64,000 nucleotides of DNA from Humulus lupulus (GCF_963169125.1 NC_084798.1:195915481-195979480); one strand, 5' to 3'; shown: positions 44,572 through 56,523, counted from the first letter of the stretch. Made by a program: numbers and translations. The notes: generated from the sequence alone by a model not told the origin.

Positions 44572-47292
44572 TGTAACGCCCTAAACTCCAGGGACCATTA
44601 CGATGTGCATTTTAAACAGTGCTTAACTCGCTAATCGAGTCATTTGGCCATGATCGTGTAACTAAGTATGATTAGCGGTTTAGGGTTAAAAATTTTGGTT
44701 AAGATATAACGTTTCACTAAAACATTTACTGTATACATTGGAATAATTTAAAGGTTAATTACAAGAAAACAGTTACAACCAGCCAACCTAAGCAGAAAAA
44801 TAGGGTTTAACCCTAGTTCCTCTTTCAACCCTCGGACGTGGCAGTCGAGCAGCCACATATGTACACGTCGTCACCTATGCTCTCCAACTCAAGGATGGTC
44901 CAGCTTTCTTTTGCCTATATCTGCACCACAAAGCACCCGTGAGCCGAAGCTCAGCAAGAAAACTCAATATGCTCATGAACAGTAATAACATGTAACTAAA
45001 TCATAATGTGCATGCTTAGCAATGATAGCCATATTCATGCATGCAAATAAGTTCAGATAATGATGGGGAATCCATGATGAGGAATCCTGCCCTTCTGAAT
45101 GGATGACTATCAAGTCAATCCTAATCAGATGAGTGATTTAACACTTTGAGGTTCTGTTAACCATGATGGAGCGTATAGCTCTAATCAAATGAGTGATTTA
45201 ACGCTTTGAGGTTCTGTTAACCATGATGGAGCATATAGCTCTAATCAGATGAGTGATTTAACACTTGAGGTTCTGTTAACCATAATAGAGCGTATAGCTC
45301 TAATCAGATGAGTGGTTTAACACTTAAGGTTTTGTTAACCATAATGAGGTACTGATGAGCAAGTCACTAACTTAAACTAGATGAGTGACTGATGAGCGAG
45401 TCATTACGAGGCTCAGCACCCACAGCCATGTGACGATGCAGTCACCTGGGCCTTCTGGCCCTGGCTCTAAGTGACTAGCCATAGGCTAGACAAGCGCTTT
45501 TAGTTTTCATCAAACTTGAGGTCGGTCCGGTATTAATGCTCATGTTGAGTCATTCAATGCAGATGTTGATTAGATATAATATTTTTTGGCTTGTGTTAAA
45601 CACGCTAAAACCGTTCTTGACTTATTAGTCAATACCATATGACCAGTGCTCAGTACTACTGCCGAACTTGACTAGTGAGTAACAACTTCATAGTTAATAC
45701 CGACACCATTGCCAATTCTAACTAGTGAGTCAGTGCCACACACAAGTAAGCAATGCAACCAGGCATATATCATATGTCAAATATCCAAATGTAGGGCATT
45801 CAACATGCTTACTTAACAATTGCTAGCATAATTAGGATCATGCACAAACACAGAGACTCAAGCTCTGATCAATCTCATATTCAACATTCATGGCATGCCC
45901 TAATCACATGTTTCTCGTGCATCACATGCATCACATACTGGGTGTAGTTTTCTTACCTCTGGTTCGAGCGAGAAATAACAATTGAACGACCATTGAGAAC
46001 GATCAATCCTTTAATCCCTTAGCGGTCACCTAGTCATAACCAATTACAATCTCCATTAATGAAAATCAACAATAAAAGGGTCTTGACCTAAACCTCACTC
46101 CCGGGACCCCGAATTGTACCCAAACGGTGAGTAGATTCGATCCCGAGCCTTAGGAATTGAAACCCTGAGCCAAAAACCCTAAAAAATGCCTAAAACATGC
46201 ATCAGGAAAAAATAGGGTAGCGCTACAGCGCTGCCCCCTTAGCGGCCCAGCGCTACAACCAAGGGAATTTGCCCTGGCTAGTGCTGTAGCGCCACCCTTT
46301 GGGCGTTGTAGCGCTAGGACCAGGCAGAATTGCCCTGGTTCTTCCCCCCTTCGACTCCTCCTTTTCCAACCTAAAAAACAAGCTTCTAAACTCCATTTAA
46401 ACCTCCAATTGAACCCAAAAACCATCTACACCTGGCCTAGGCATCATAACCCAAGTAACCCTAGCCAAAACTCCGATCAATTCTCAACTTTCAAACCAAA
46501 AACTCAACTAAAACTAAATAAGAAAAATAGAGCAAGAACAAGAGTTTTAATGGCTAGAAACTCACCTCAAGCTCAGCATAAAACCCTCTTCAATGGTGGA
46601 GCACAACTCTATGCCCTCAAGGTCCACTTCGTTAGCTTGGTTCCTCAAATTAAGCTAAAAAATCCAAAGGAAAAAGGAAGAGAAATGGTGTACGGGTGAG
46701 AAGGAAATGGTGCTCTATTTTGCTTAACTTCCACAGCCTTCTAATGGCTAAATATATCCTTAGGGTGAAAAGACTAAAATGCCCCCAAGCCTATTTAAAA
46801 CCCTTAACAGCCACCAAGGGCAAAATCGTCCTTTCCCGCCTATTTCGTTAATCATAATTAACACCCTCCAATTCCTGTTATTCTCAATATTCTCAAATGC
46901 TAATAAATCATATCTCATTACCCTTTAATTCCCGTCAATGTTCTAATCACCAAGTTACCCCAAGCCCCGAAATTAATCTTGTTATGACCAGATCGATAAC
47001 TTGCATTCAAAGATCATCTCATGTCGAATGGCTTGAACAAATCAACATATAATGTGGTATTATTCATAATTCTCCAACATGCATGAAAATACACAATTAC
47101 GCCCTCGACGGGCCAAATTACCAAAATGCCCTCATAATTAAAATGGGCCCATATGCATGCATTTATCATCATATTATAATATAATTCACATAAACATGCA
47201 TATAATCATTTAATAACATAATAAATCACTTATGGTCCTCCCGGCCTCCTAATCAAGGTTCTAAACCTTATTAGGGATTTTGGGGCATTACA
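44572..47292 (-). repeat. 5' LTR of element D (complete, 2721 bp)
   Basis: Minus strand limits TGTAATGCCCC (47292) and GGGCGTTACA (44572). Homologous to the LTRs at 26587 and 34475. It contains four copies of a 60-bp repeat (45121-45355) and a GC-rich block with AGCGCT palindromes (46205-46325). The short ORFs in it are not supported as genes. Confidence 0.92.
45121..45355 (+). repeat. Four-copy 60-bp tandem repeat in the LTR of element D
   Basis: Units begin CTAATCAGATGAGTGATTTA at 45121, 45181, 45241 and 45300 and contain GGTTCTGTTAACCAT. Copies differ at a few positions. Confidence 0.92.
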
Positions 47293-48290
47293 TTTTTGGC
47301 CCACCATGAATGGAGACGCGATGGATTACGTCAAGAAATACGACAAATTCCAGTGCTTCGCCAGTATCCCTCGAGTGCCTCCAAATGAGCTTACGCAGAT
47401 GACCAGCCCATGGCCTTTTGCAATCTGGGGCATCGACCTTATCAGGTCCCTGCCTGCAGGGAAGGGAGGGGTGAAATATGCCATAGTGGTCGTTGAATAC
47501 TTCACAAAGTGGGTTGAGGCCAAGCCGCTCACTACAATCACCTCCAAAAAGGCTTTGGATTTCGTCATTAAAAACATCCTTTGACGGTATGAGCTTCCGA
47601 GGAAGATAGTCTCCTTCAATGGATTGCAGTTCGATAGTGAAGTGTTTATGGACTTCTGTCAACGGCATGGTGTCATCAAGAGCTTCTCTTCTATGGCCCA
47701 TCCGCAAGGCAATGGCCAAGTGGAAGCAGTTAATAAGCCACTCAAGTCCACTTTGAAGAAAAGGGTTGAGCAGGCAAAATGAGCTTGGCCCTAGGAGTTA
47801 CCTATGGCATTGTAGAGCTATCGCACCACTTCCCGGACCTCCACCGACCATTCTCCCTTCTCGATTGCCTACGCGTATGAGGCTATGAACCCAGTTGAAG
47901 CAGAAATCTCCACACACCGACGGGATACGTATGATTCGACCACGAACCATGCTTTACTTCGGGAGTCCCTAGACCACATGGAGGAGCTACGCGAAGCTTC
48001 TCAGCTGCGAGTAGCATCCTACCAACAGAAGGTGGCCAGATATTTTAACTCCAAAGTGAAAGATAGAAAATTTGTGGTCGAAGATCAGGTGCTGTGAAGA
48101 GTCTTCTTAGCCACCCGAGACCCCGGTGCAGGAGTGCTGGGACCCAACTGGGAGGGCCCATACCAAGTCAAGAGCGTTGTATGTCCGGGAACATCCAAAT
48201 TAGCCTGACTTAGTGGGGAGCTGATTCCTCACGCCTAGAATGTTGAGCATCTTCACCGGTATTACCAGTAATATGAGCAGCAAACATTGT
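47293..48290 (+). pseudogene. Integrase core and C-terminus, element T1 (two catalytic Asp lost)
   Basis: Begins inside the zinc domain (KYDKFQCFASIPRVPPNEL). The first catalytic position reads VVEYFTKWVEA (Glu for Asp) and the second VSFNGLQFDS (Phe for Asp); the Glu is kept in GNGQVEAVNK. C-terminal part SYQQKVARYFNSKVKDRKF and GAGVLGPNWEGPYQV. Stops at 47582, 47780 onward (several), 48095 and 48207. Confidence 0.9.
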
Positions 48291-49204
48291 CCATTTCTAT
48301 AAATCCTCATGTTGCCTTCGAGCACATTTAATGGAAACCCTGTATACAAAACACGATAAGAAATTTATTGTCTGCTTATGTTCTTTGGTTTCGTTTATAT
48401 TCTATTAATGCTATGTAAGAGCACCTGCTCACCTGGACAAGTGACCGCAAACTAGTCTCCGATCACTTGGGGGCATGGAGTTAGGGCAGCACTACGCCTC
48501 ACAAGTAATGACCTAGGAAACTAAACTTGTCAAATGTCAAGAGTAAGCCGAGCGTCGCTATCTCAAGAATAGAAAATCCTAGGAAACTAGTTATGTCTAG
48601 CCTAGAAGACAGCTTGTTTCAGGCACAACTAAGCTTAGCACCTAGGAGCTATATATCCCAAGTAGCGCGAGAATGGGCTATTGTCATCTGTCGTGGACAC
48701 TGAGCCCGAGGAGCTCTGACCAAGTCTTTTGGTCTCAAAATGCGAACGGAAGGCCGAGTACCCCATACTTGGCCTCGGGAAATTCGTGACATGGGAAGCT
48801 TGGCTAGTCAACGAGCGAAGCGCCCTTAATGTTACTATATCCCATATCTAGAAAACCCAGTATAACGCAGACTTGAGAATTTATGTTACCTCTCGAGGAC
48901 AGCGCGCGCCCGGAGAGTAATAACCAAATCCTAATCTGCACAATACGGACGGATATCCAGGCAGCCTATGCTTGGGCGCCTCATTAACATCACCTCCCGA
49001 GGAGGTGTGACATGGTATAGAAATGACGAGATATGCACTCGGAGAGCAGTGTTGAAACCCCCAGCCAACCTCCCGAGTAGTGCATACTCGTGGGGCAGGT
49101 GGTTTCACATGCTAAGACCTCTGAAAGCCCGAATCTTTGGATTGCAGGGGTATAGGACACCGAGTGAGGACCAACGGTAAATTCCACGTCGAAGTTACTT
49201 CTAG
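48291..49204. other. Non-coding 3' region of T1 after integrase
   Basis: No gene seen; ORFs here have no recognisable domain. It includes a purine-tract-like motif (48463-48477) and GC-richer patches with CTCGAG/CCCGAG words. It leads into the tandem array. Confidence 0.55.
48463..48477 (+). other. Inner polypurine-tract-like motif, T1
   Basis: ATCACTTGGGGGCAT, sharing ACTTGGGGG and GCA with the 3' tract at 53945-53958 (one G shorter). It is at the same relative place as the motif at 16773-16788 in T2. Confidence 0.55.
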
Positions 49205-49775
49205 GACTATGAGATCTTGTTTTCGTGACATTCGTGTTACGTTGAATTTACAGAACCAACTGTTCAAAATAGGTGAGTTCTTGTTCTCGTGACATTCATG
49301 TTACGTTGAATTTATAGAACCAAGTGTATAAAACGGTTTGAGTTCTTGTTCTCGTGACATTCGTGCTACGTTGAATTTATAGAACCAACTGTTCAAAACA
49401 GGTGAGTTCTTATTCTCGTGACCTTCGTGTTACGTTGAATTTATAGAACCGAGTGTATAAAACAGTTTGAGTTCTTATTCTCATGACATTCGTGTTACGT
49501 TGAATTTACAAAACCAACTGTTCAAAACAAATGAGTTCTTGTTCTCGTGACATTTGTGTTGCATTGAATCTATAGAACTGAGTGTATAAAACGGTTTTAG
49601 TTCTTGTTCTCGTGACATTCGTGTTACGTTGAATTTATAGAACCAAGTGTTTGAAACAGTTTGAGTTCTTGTTCTCGTGACATCCGTGTTACATTGAATT
49701 TATAGAAGCAAGTGTATAGAATAGTTTGAGGGCTTATTCTCATGGAAATTTAAGTTACGGTGAATTCATAGAACC
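49205..49775 (+). repeat. ~64-bp tandem array with two-unit higher-order pattern, T1
   Basis: Almost nine units beginning GAGTTCTTGTTCTCGTGACA at about 49210, 49274, 49339, 49403, 49468, 49532, 49598, 49662 and 49727 (last one partial and diverged). Units 1, 3 and 5 end in AACTGTTCAAAA-type sequence and units 2, 4 and 6 in AGTGTATAAAAC-type sequence, giving a ~129-bp dimer; units 7 and 8 are of the second kind. It lies between the convergent integrase and antisense genes. Confidence 0.93.
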
Positions 49776-49939
49776 AAACCAAATAAAAAGCAAGGCAAGC
49801 TACATAATTCTTAAACAGGTAAATAATTACAACTATGCTCGGGGGCTCGAGCGATTGTTTGTCTATACCCCAATAAGTTTATGGCACCCAGACCTAAGTG
49901 TAAAAATTATAATCAGTCTTCGGGAACCTCCACCACCTA

Positions 49940-52900
49940 TTCAATGTCAGATCTCCACTTGGGGTACCCTCTGTCTGGGTCATTTCAGCAGCTAGAGTCA
50001 CCTCAATTGGTTGAGTGGCCTCAGAAGATGGAGTCGCCTCGGCCATTGGAGCCACTTGGGTCGCCTCGACAGCTTGGGTAGCTCAGAGGAGTTCGTTGAA
50101 GAGGAGTCTATACTTCTCGGGCTCCCCAATGAAGTCCAAGCTCATGTCTTGGTTATGATACCAGGCCACATAGAAGGCGTTCTCGACGATAGTGTCGGTT
50201 TCTCAGTCAAGCTTCTCCACATAGCACTGAGCAGATCTATTCAACTCCATGGCTTGGAGGGCCTTCCTCTCTGCTAGCTCAGCCCAGTTGATAGCCTCCA
50301 TAGCCTGCTCCTGAAGTTGGGAGTTCTCCAAGACCACTCGGGCGACCTCAGTTGTGGCCTTCTTAGCCTCCTCCTAGGCTCGCTACGGGCCCTAAATGGT
50401 CGCCTTCGTCTCCTCTTTGGCCTACTGCATGTCCTCAGAGGCCTTTTGGATAGATTTCTCAAGCTCCTGAGATCGTTTTCGCTCGTCCTCGAGGGCAGCC
50501 TTGGCCCGTGCAAGTTCTTCTCGAGGGCCTTTCATTTTTTCCTTAAGGGAGACAATTTTGTCTTGGGACTTCTAGAGTGCATGCAACTTCTCCATCATAA
50601 TGTCTCCTAGGAGCTGGCAGGCCAAGGCAGACTACAAAATGAAAAAAAAAAAAATTTAGCTTGATAAAACCTTGTTGAGTTGAATTCAAACATGGGAATG
50701 ATTAGCTTACCCGGATAGAGGTGTACCGACACAAGGCCAGAAGAGAAGCCTCATTACTGTCGCCGAATTAGGAGAAGCTTCGGGTAGTCAACTCGCACAT
50801 GGTGGATTAGACCCCCTAGAAGAGCTCGGCGGCAAAAGGAGCAACGATCTCCCCTAGCTTGGCGGAGAACAAAGTCTCCAGCTCGGCCCGACCAATTGGA
50901 GGGATGATGGGCCTTTCTCGGGGTGGCTTGAGTTGACGAAGGGCCTCCAACGTCTCGTGCAAGGCTTTGTTGCCTTCTTCCAGCCTCACCTTGAAGTGTT
51001 GATGCATCTTCTCGTACTACTCCAGCTACGCCCCATCATACCTCTCGAGGTACACAAGGAGACAGATCTGGGGTGGCACTGACTCCGGCTCCGATTCTTG
51101 AATTGACCCTTGATCAGGTTCTGGGACCTCCTCCTGCCTTGGCTCTTGAACCGCTTTGCTGACCCGACCGAGGAAGGGATCTCCACCACCGGGGGCAAGT
51201 CAACTATAGGGACCTCCGTAGGGGGAATGGAGACTCTCTGCCTCTTGGCCGGAGGGGAAGGGAGGGTTGTTCCCGAGGATGCAATGACCCCTCTCTTGCC
51301 GAAGAGCTGGGGGCGCTCCTGACCTTAGCACAGATCGGGCAATGTCCGCCAATCCCATGTGAGCTGCAGGAACAAATCAAATAGTTAGCGTATCTTCTAC
51401 ACAATTGGATAGTGCAATAATATAAGCTACCTAGAGGCCCACCGTGATTTGAGCCTCGGTGAAAATATTGAGGGTGTATTATCCTACTCTCGACCTCACA
51501 ACTAATGTTGGTACCATATTGGCAAAACTAGCTCGAGTCGAAGGGCATCACTCGATCTAGGGGTTCGAAACCCCGAGAAGTTGACTGCCTCCTCAGGCAG
51601 TGGAGATACACGTCTATTAGATCTAGGTAATCATGGAATTCTTCCAGAGTCCAACGCTGATGTGAGATTTGACCACAATGAAGGAGGGTTGGGGAAGCCC
51701 AAACATGCTCGGGATTTATCATATCTCCTACTCGAGAAGCATAAGTCAAAGAGAGAGGTGATTTACTTTAGTCAAGGTGGGAAGCCTCCATCCCTACCTG
51801 TAGCTCTTCCTTGAGCTCCTAATCCTCTTGTGCCTTTTGGGCCTCCTCTACAATGCACGTGTTCACCAGCCTCTCCTTTGCCAGTTGTTTCTGTAATACC
51901 CTCTTGGCCAGCCCGTCTATATAACTGATATGACGGGACGCCAACTCCCGAGACTTTTTAGACTGTCGGTACTTGGTCAGCTCTAGGTTGCTGATTCATT
52001 ATTCTATGCTAAGAAGCCCCGACCTAATGAGGTTCAATTCTGTTACCAAGATGCTAAGGTCTAAGTCCCGGTCGGGGAGAGCCTTCATCGCCTGAAGATG
52101 ATCCTTAAAGAGCTGGACATAGTGGGTCCAGCGGAAAGAACCTATTCAAAAGGAATTGACTAAGTATTGAATATAGAAAAGTCGTAATAAGGTAAAGGAT
52201 AATGCGTTCAGGAAGATACTCACCAACTCGGGCGAAGTCAAGAATCGGGGTTGGGTTGCTACGAGTCGGGAAGCCGTCCGTGAAGAAGAAGGTGTCCTTG
52301 TAGTCCCGAGAATGATTCTTGTTATGGTGAGGAGCCTTATAGTCGAGTGACAAAGCTACGTACTTCTCTAGGGCATAATAACTGTCTCGCTTGGAACCCT
52401 TCTTCAGAGGAGTGGTACGGAAGCTGTAGAAGTAAAAGATCTCCGACGGTGAAGGCTCGGGCCATTTCTGCTTCCAGTACAGAATGTACATCCCCGCGAG
52501 CACTCTATAACCGTTGGGGGAAAGCTGGAAAGGGGCTATCCCCAAGAACTTCAAGAAGTTTATGAAGTATTGTTTGAGGGGTAAGGTGGCCCTTGCCATC
52601 AGGTGGGCCTGGCTCTAGGCACCCAGGCCGTTGACGCTACAATGCGCCCTCTTGGACTCCTGACAGAGACGGATGAGACACTTGTCTCCGATTGAGTAAT
52701 ATCTCTTTATCATCTCGATGGCATTGGGGTTTCGAAGCAGAGTGTGGTAATCCTCTGCTTTGAATGCATCACCCTCGTACCTTTGGGTAGAGTGTGGAAG
52801 AGGTGCCCTACTAACCTCCACCACGGTTAGGCCCCTGTCTTCGGGCATTTCGGGCCTCACTGCCACTTGGATGTCGGGACGAAAGACTAGCTCCCTAGTC

Positions 52901-53022
52901 GTCTCTTGGATTCTTGTCCTAACATTGCCTTTGGAAACATCTCATGCTCGGGCCATATCAGAGATCTCCTAGTCGAAGAGATAAAACCTGTGTTCGTGTA
53001 AATGTTTGAGCTTCTCGGACAT
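49940..53022 (-). pseudogene. Antisense gene of Tat element T1 (gypsy-type transposon domain plus coiled coil)
   Basis: Opposite strand to gag-pol. Likely ATG at 53022 (MSEKLKHL). N-terminal part 52866-52615 (EAEDYH-like, NPNAIEMIKRYYSIGDKCLIRL), then the conserved domain at 52599-52210 (LPLKQYFINFLKFLGIAPFQL, NGYRVLAGMYILYWKQKWPEP), clearly homologous to 14290-14450 of T2. A splice donor GTGAGT is seen near 52226. Further exons: 51007-50816 (RPIIPPIGRAELETLF) and a coiled coil at about 50620-50160 (EELARAKAALEDERKRSQEL) with the tail YVAWYHNQDM, matching the T2 tail. Many stops. Function unknown; antisense accessory genes are known in the Tat lineage. Confidence 0.78.
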
Positions 53023-53610
53023 TTGAGACAAAAACCAAGCAATTAGTATTCTCACCGAAGGAAAGATGGTCAAAACACGAATGACTCTAGGGATACTGCT
53101 CAGGAAGAAGAGAAAAGTTTTGGAAATGTTGGGTATCCCCGACACCTAAGGACAAGCCAAAGGAGATGAACCTACCAGAATTTGGGAAATCCCCAGATAT
53201 CTGTCACAGGCTCAGAAACGCAAAGTTGACAAAGAATTTTTAGGGTCATTTCAAACAAGCCTAATATCAAAATGTGCCTAAAATGACTCTTGAAAACTAA
53301 AAACAGACCTCCAAAATTACATACCATTGGCATTCCTAAACATATATCGAAAAATCTCAAGCACACACAAAACTAGAAAAGTGGGTCGAAGATGCTTACC
53401 CGAGATGAAGCGAAGGTAGGTGTTGAGGCGAGTTCTAACCTTGAAGTATTGTTTATCGTCTGCCCAGAAGTATGACAATTCACGCCAGTTGTCCAGAGCT
53501 CCTGAAAAGAAGGATTGAAGATGATGGGCAGGCGAGAGAGAAGAGAGTGTTCTGGGAAGGATTTTTAATTTTGTATGGTTATCATGTGAGGCTGAAGATG
53601 ATTTTCTTGG

Positions 53611-53621
53611 GCTTTTATACC
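53611..53621 (-). promoter_or_regulatory. TATA box of the antisense gene in T1
   Basis: GGTATAAAAGC on the minus strand, about 325 bp inside the 3' purine tract and about 590 bp before the likely ATG. A leader exon with CT-rich sequence follows (53570-53400), with a GTAAGC donor near 53400. Same arrangement as in T2. Confidence 0.65.
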
Positions 53622-53944
53622 CAGTAAAACTTATGAGGGAAGCACCTTCCCCACGACCGTCGGATGGCTTGCCCTAGTAAGATCATGAAGGAGATCCAAC
53701 GGTTAAGGTTCAAAAGGTGTGGATTATAATCATTGTTTCTTTGGGAAAAGATGCCTCGGGTGCAAAGTAGACGTTTGGGATCTCAGAGTTAACCCCTAAT
53801 TAAGTGCACAGACTGATGGGCCCAGCAATGGGGCATTGACACGTGGGTTTTCTTTTCAAAGTGATGTCAGAGGAAAGCCCAAACGTTTTTCCCGCCATTT
53901 TTTCAAATCACCTTTAAGTCTCCATTGCCCAAGGGCGAGTAGAG

Positions 53945-53958
53945 ACTTGGGGGGCAAA
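53945..53958 (+). other. 3' polypurine tract, element T1
   Basis: ACTTGGGGGGCAAA directly before the LTR start TGTTGTTTG. Confidence 0.92.
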
Positions 53959-54828
53959 TGTTGTTTGTAATTTCACCTCCGACATGTGGCAATCCCCAAT
54001 GACTGGATCGAACGTTCATAGACATTGTCAGAGCATGTTACTGCTCGAGGCCTCTAGTCAAAGCAAGGGTCCTCCTAGGTGAGACTTTGCCTTTGACAGT
54101 GCGTCGTGGGTGCCTTAGTAGATTACTTCCTGAGGTTCATCCTCTTTCTGGAGGTTTTCCAGCTCGGGCAATTAAGGCAAAGGCTCTCATCCCCCAGTCA
54201 TCTCCCAGGTCCGAGGTTCCGGTTATCAAACCTAAGAAAGGGCGAAATATGTTAGCAAATGCGGGTTTGCAGAGCCAGAGGATCGTCTGGCAACCTTTAT
54301 GGCCAATCCATCAACAGTGTTGTCGAGTGTACGACTTGACAATTTACATTCCCACTATGCCGTCTGACATTGAGGTACTTACGGCATGCCCTGACAGTAC
54401 TAGGGGATGTTCCCCATAAAGTAGGTACCTTTCTGCAGTGGGCCTCGCAAATCTCGCTTGGGTCGTGGTCTCTATTCAATGCAGCCCAATGCATTAAATA
54501 AGTATTAATCCCCCAATAATGGGAAGAATGCGTATTAATTTCTGATGATTAGTATTAATTACCCCAGCCTCTATAAATAGAGTTGGGAGTCTCATTGTAG
54601 AGGGTTCGATTTTTTACAGAGAAAAAGACATTGTACTCAGAGCAACCTAAACTCTGCCTGAGAATACTCCATTGAAGATTGCCCCCACAAGCTTCCAAAC
54701 CTTTTAATACCAGAGACCCGTGGACTAGGGTTCTTTTATAATATGAACCACGTAAAAATCCTTGTGTTCTATTCACTTATTTCTTTAATCTCTCTTCTTA
54801 GGGTTGATTGCAAAAAAGGCAGTCAACA
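53959..54828 (+). repeat. 3' LTR of element T1 (complete, 870 bp)
   Basis: TGTTGTTTG to GTCAACA, followed by CTCAC. A TATA box CTATAAATAG is at 54571-54580, with a transcript leader downstream. The first ~460 bp match 40283-40743. Confidence 0.93.
54571..54580 (+). promoter_or_regulatory. TATA box of the T1 LTR
   Basis: CTATAAATAG, about 610 bp into the LTR and oriented with gag-pol. The copy in the 5' LTR is deleted. Confidence 0.7.
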
Positions 54829-54833
54829 CTCAC

Positions 54834-56523
54834 GTTTTAGGAATACAAACACACACTCTCTATCTCCTCTAGTTCCTCTCAAGCTTGAGCTTGCCCAAAA
54901 TTTGAAGTTGAGGATTTAAAGAGATATTGATTAGCAAGGAGAAGGATTAGGGAGCAACCAAGGCTAGAAACTCATTTGGGAATTTGAATTCTAAGAGGTA
55001 AATCCAAATTCGTGAAGCTTTTGAAGTGTTCTTGGAGTGTTTTTTGACAATTTCTGGTTTTTTGGTCTTTGTTGGTTTTGGTGTATGTTAATTTTGTTTT
55101 TATGATGATTATGGGTAGTATTACTGATCTGTGGTTGGGATTAGGCTCAAAATTGGTTGAAATTATGTTTTGGGATGAATTTGGGTCAGTTTACGATTTA
55201 TAAAATTCTAAGATTTATAGGTTTTCGCAGTAGTGTCGCAGAGCTTGGTAGGAGCGCCACGACCTGTTTGAAGGTCCTCAAGGTCGAGGTTTCCCTCGAA
55301 CTGCCTTAGCACCGCAACCCTTAGTGGGCAGCACTGCGACGCAAATTGGGGAAAAATTATGGGTTAGATCTTTGTCAAGTGGGGCGTCGCAACCCTTGGC
55401 AACGCAAAATGCTTGGGAATTCTTAGTGGCCTTTTCGGCCTATTGTGGGGCCGCGATGCAGATAGAAGCCGCCACGCGCTAAATGGGAATTTTTAAATAT
55501 GTGAATTTGGGTTTCAGAAAACCAAATTAGAGGGCTTGGGAATGATTCCACTACCCAGTTTAGTGGAATTCGAGGTCCCGAGGACTAGGGCTTGGTCTTG
55601 GTCTTGAAGCCCTCCATCGATTTAGCTCTTGATTAATATTCCTTAATGTGTTTTGACTAGGGGTTTCCGCTAGGCTTGGGAGGAAAGAATCGTGCCCGGG
55701 GTCACCTCGCTTTATCGCTCAGGATTTGAGGTAAGAAAACTACACATGTATCGATATTAGGGCAACGGCCCTGGACATTGAACGTGGTTATAACCTCGCT
55801 TTGAATTCTTGGTTGAATGTCAATGTTTGAACTATGTATAATTGTGTTGTATATGAGATGCATATCTGTTTTTATTTGCTTGGAAAGCTTGACTTATGAA
55901 CTGTGGTTGGCATTAGCATGTGGAATGCAGGCCGTGAGGACGAGTTTATCTTAAGGGTACGGTCCCCACTCGCTTGGCAAGGTTACTTTTTGTTTTTGCC
56001 GTGTAAATGATTCATATGATTGAAGTAAATATATTGTGTACTTGCTTGAGTTTGTTTATAACTACTAAGCATGCTATTTGTGAATTATATTATGTTGATT
56101 TGCTGTATGTTGAATTGATTTTTCGCCTTGACTCACAGGTGCTATATGGTGCAGGTAAGGGCAAGGAGAAGTTGGACCAGCCATGAGTTGGAGAGCTTCG
56201 GGGGCGACGTGTACATATGCGGCCTGCTTGACTGCCACGGTCGAGACTTCTTTTTGGAATCTAGGGTTTTACTTTATTTTTCTGCCTAGGTCAACCATTT
56301 TTTAACTTATTCACGATTGTAACTATTTGTAAACTCCTTTCTGGGATCCCATGTGTATATTGAAACTTTTTAATGAATAGTAATATTCTTTTGGCCAAAA
56401 AATTTAATACATAATCATTTAATTAACTTTAAGTACACGTTTAAGTCCAAACGACTCGCTTAACGAATTAAGAACTATTTTTAAACACGCAGTGTAATGG
56501 TCTTGGATTAGTAGGGTGTTACA
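54834..56523 (+). repeat. Tekay-type LTR fragment, right part (split by T1)
   Basis: Continues 40161-40282 after T1. It contains the CT-rich leader start, a GC-rich block (55230-55480), the GTAAGGGCAAGGAGAAG segment shared by all Tekay LTRs here, and the end AGGGTGTTACA at 56523. No coding region. Confidence 0.85.

Larger units (their letters stand above)
43530..47292 (-). mobile_element. Element D: 5' part of a Tekay-type element, minus strand
   Basis: On the minus strand: complete 5' LTR (47292-44572, 2721 bp), tRNA-iMet primer site, then leader and part of gag, ending at about 43530. The rest of the element and about 1.2 kb of T1 (second RNase H, zinc domain) are missing, so insertion and a later deletion are inferred. 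No target duplication can be identified. Confidence 0.88.
40283..54828 (+). mobile_element. Element T1: Tat-lineage Ty3/gypsy element, plus strand, with antisense gene
   Basis: Outer ends TGTTGTCTG (40283) and GTCAACA (54828) flanked by CTCAC on both sides (40278-40282, 54829-54833). Order: truncated 5' LTR, gag, protease, RT, RNase H, [element D], integrase, inner purine tract, tandem array, antisense gene (minus strand), 3' purine tract, 3' LTR. Without element D it is about 10.8 kb. It has lost the second half of the 5' LTR with the primer site and gag start, and the second RNase H with the zinc domain. It is more mutated than T2. Confidence 0.92.

Noticed and set aside
49205..49775. CRISPR-like array
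   Set aside because: Units are contiguous tandem repeats without unique spacers, in plant retrotransposon DNA.
50317..50610. Leucine-rich plus-strand ORF
   Set aside because: It is the reverse strand of the coiled-coil part of the antisense gene in T1; its leucines are the complement of Glu/Lys/Gln codons.
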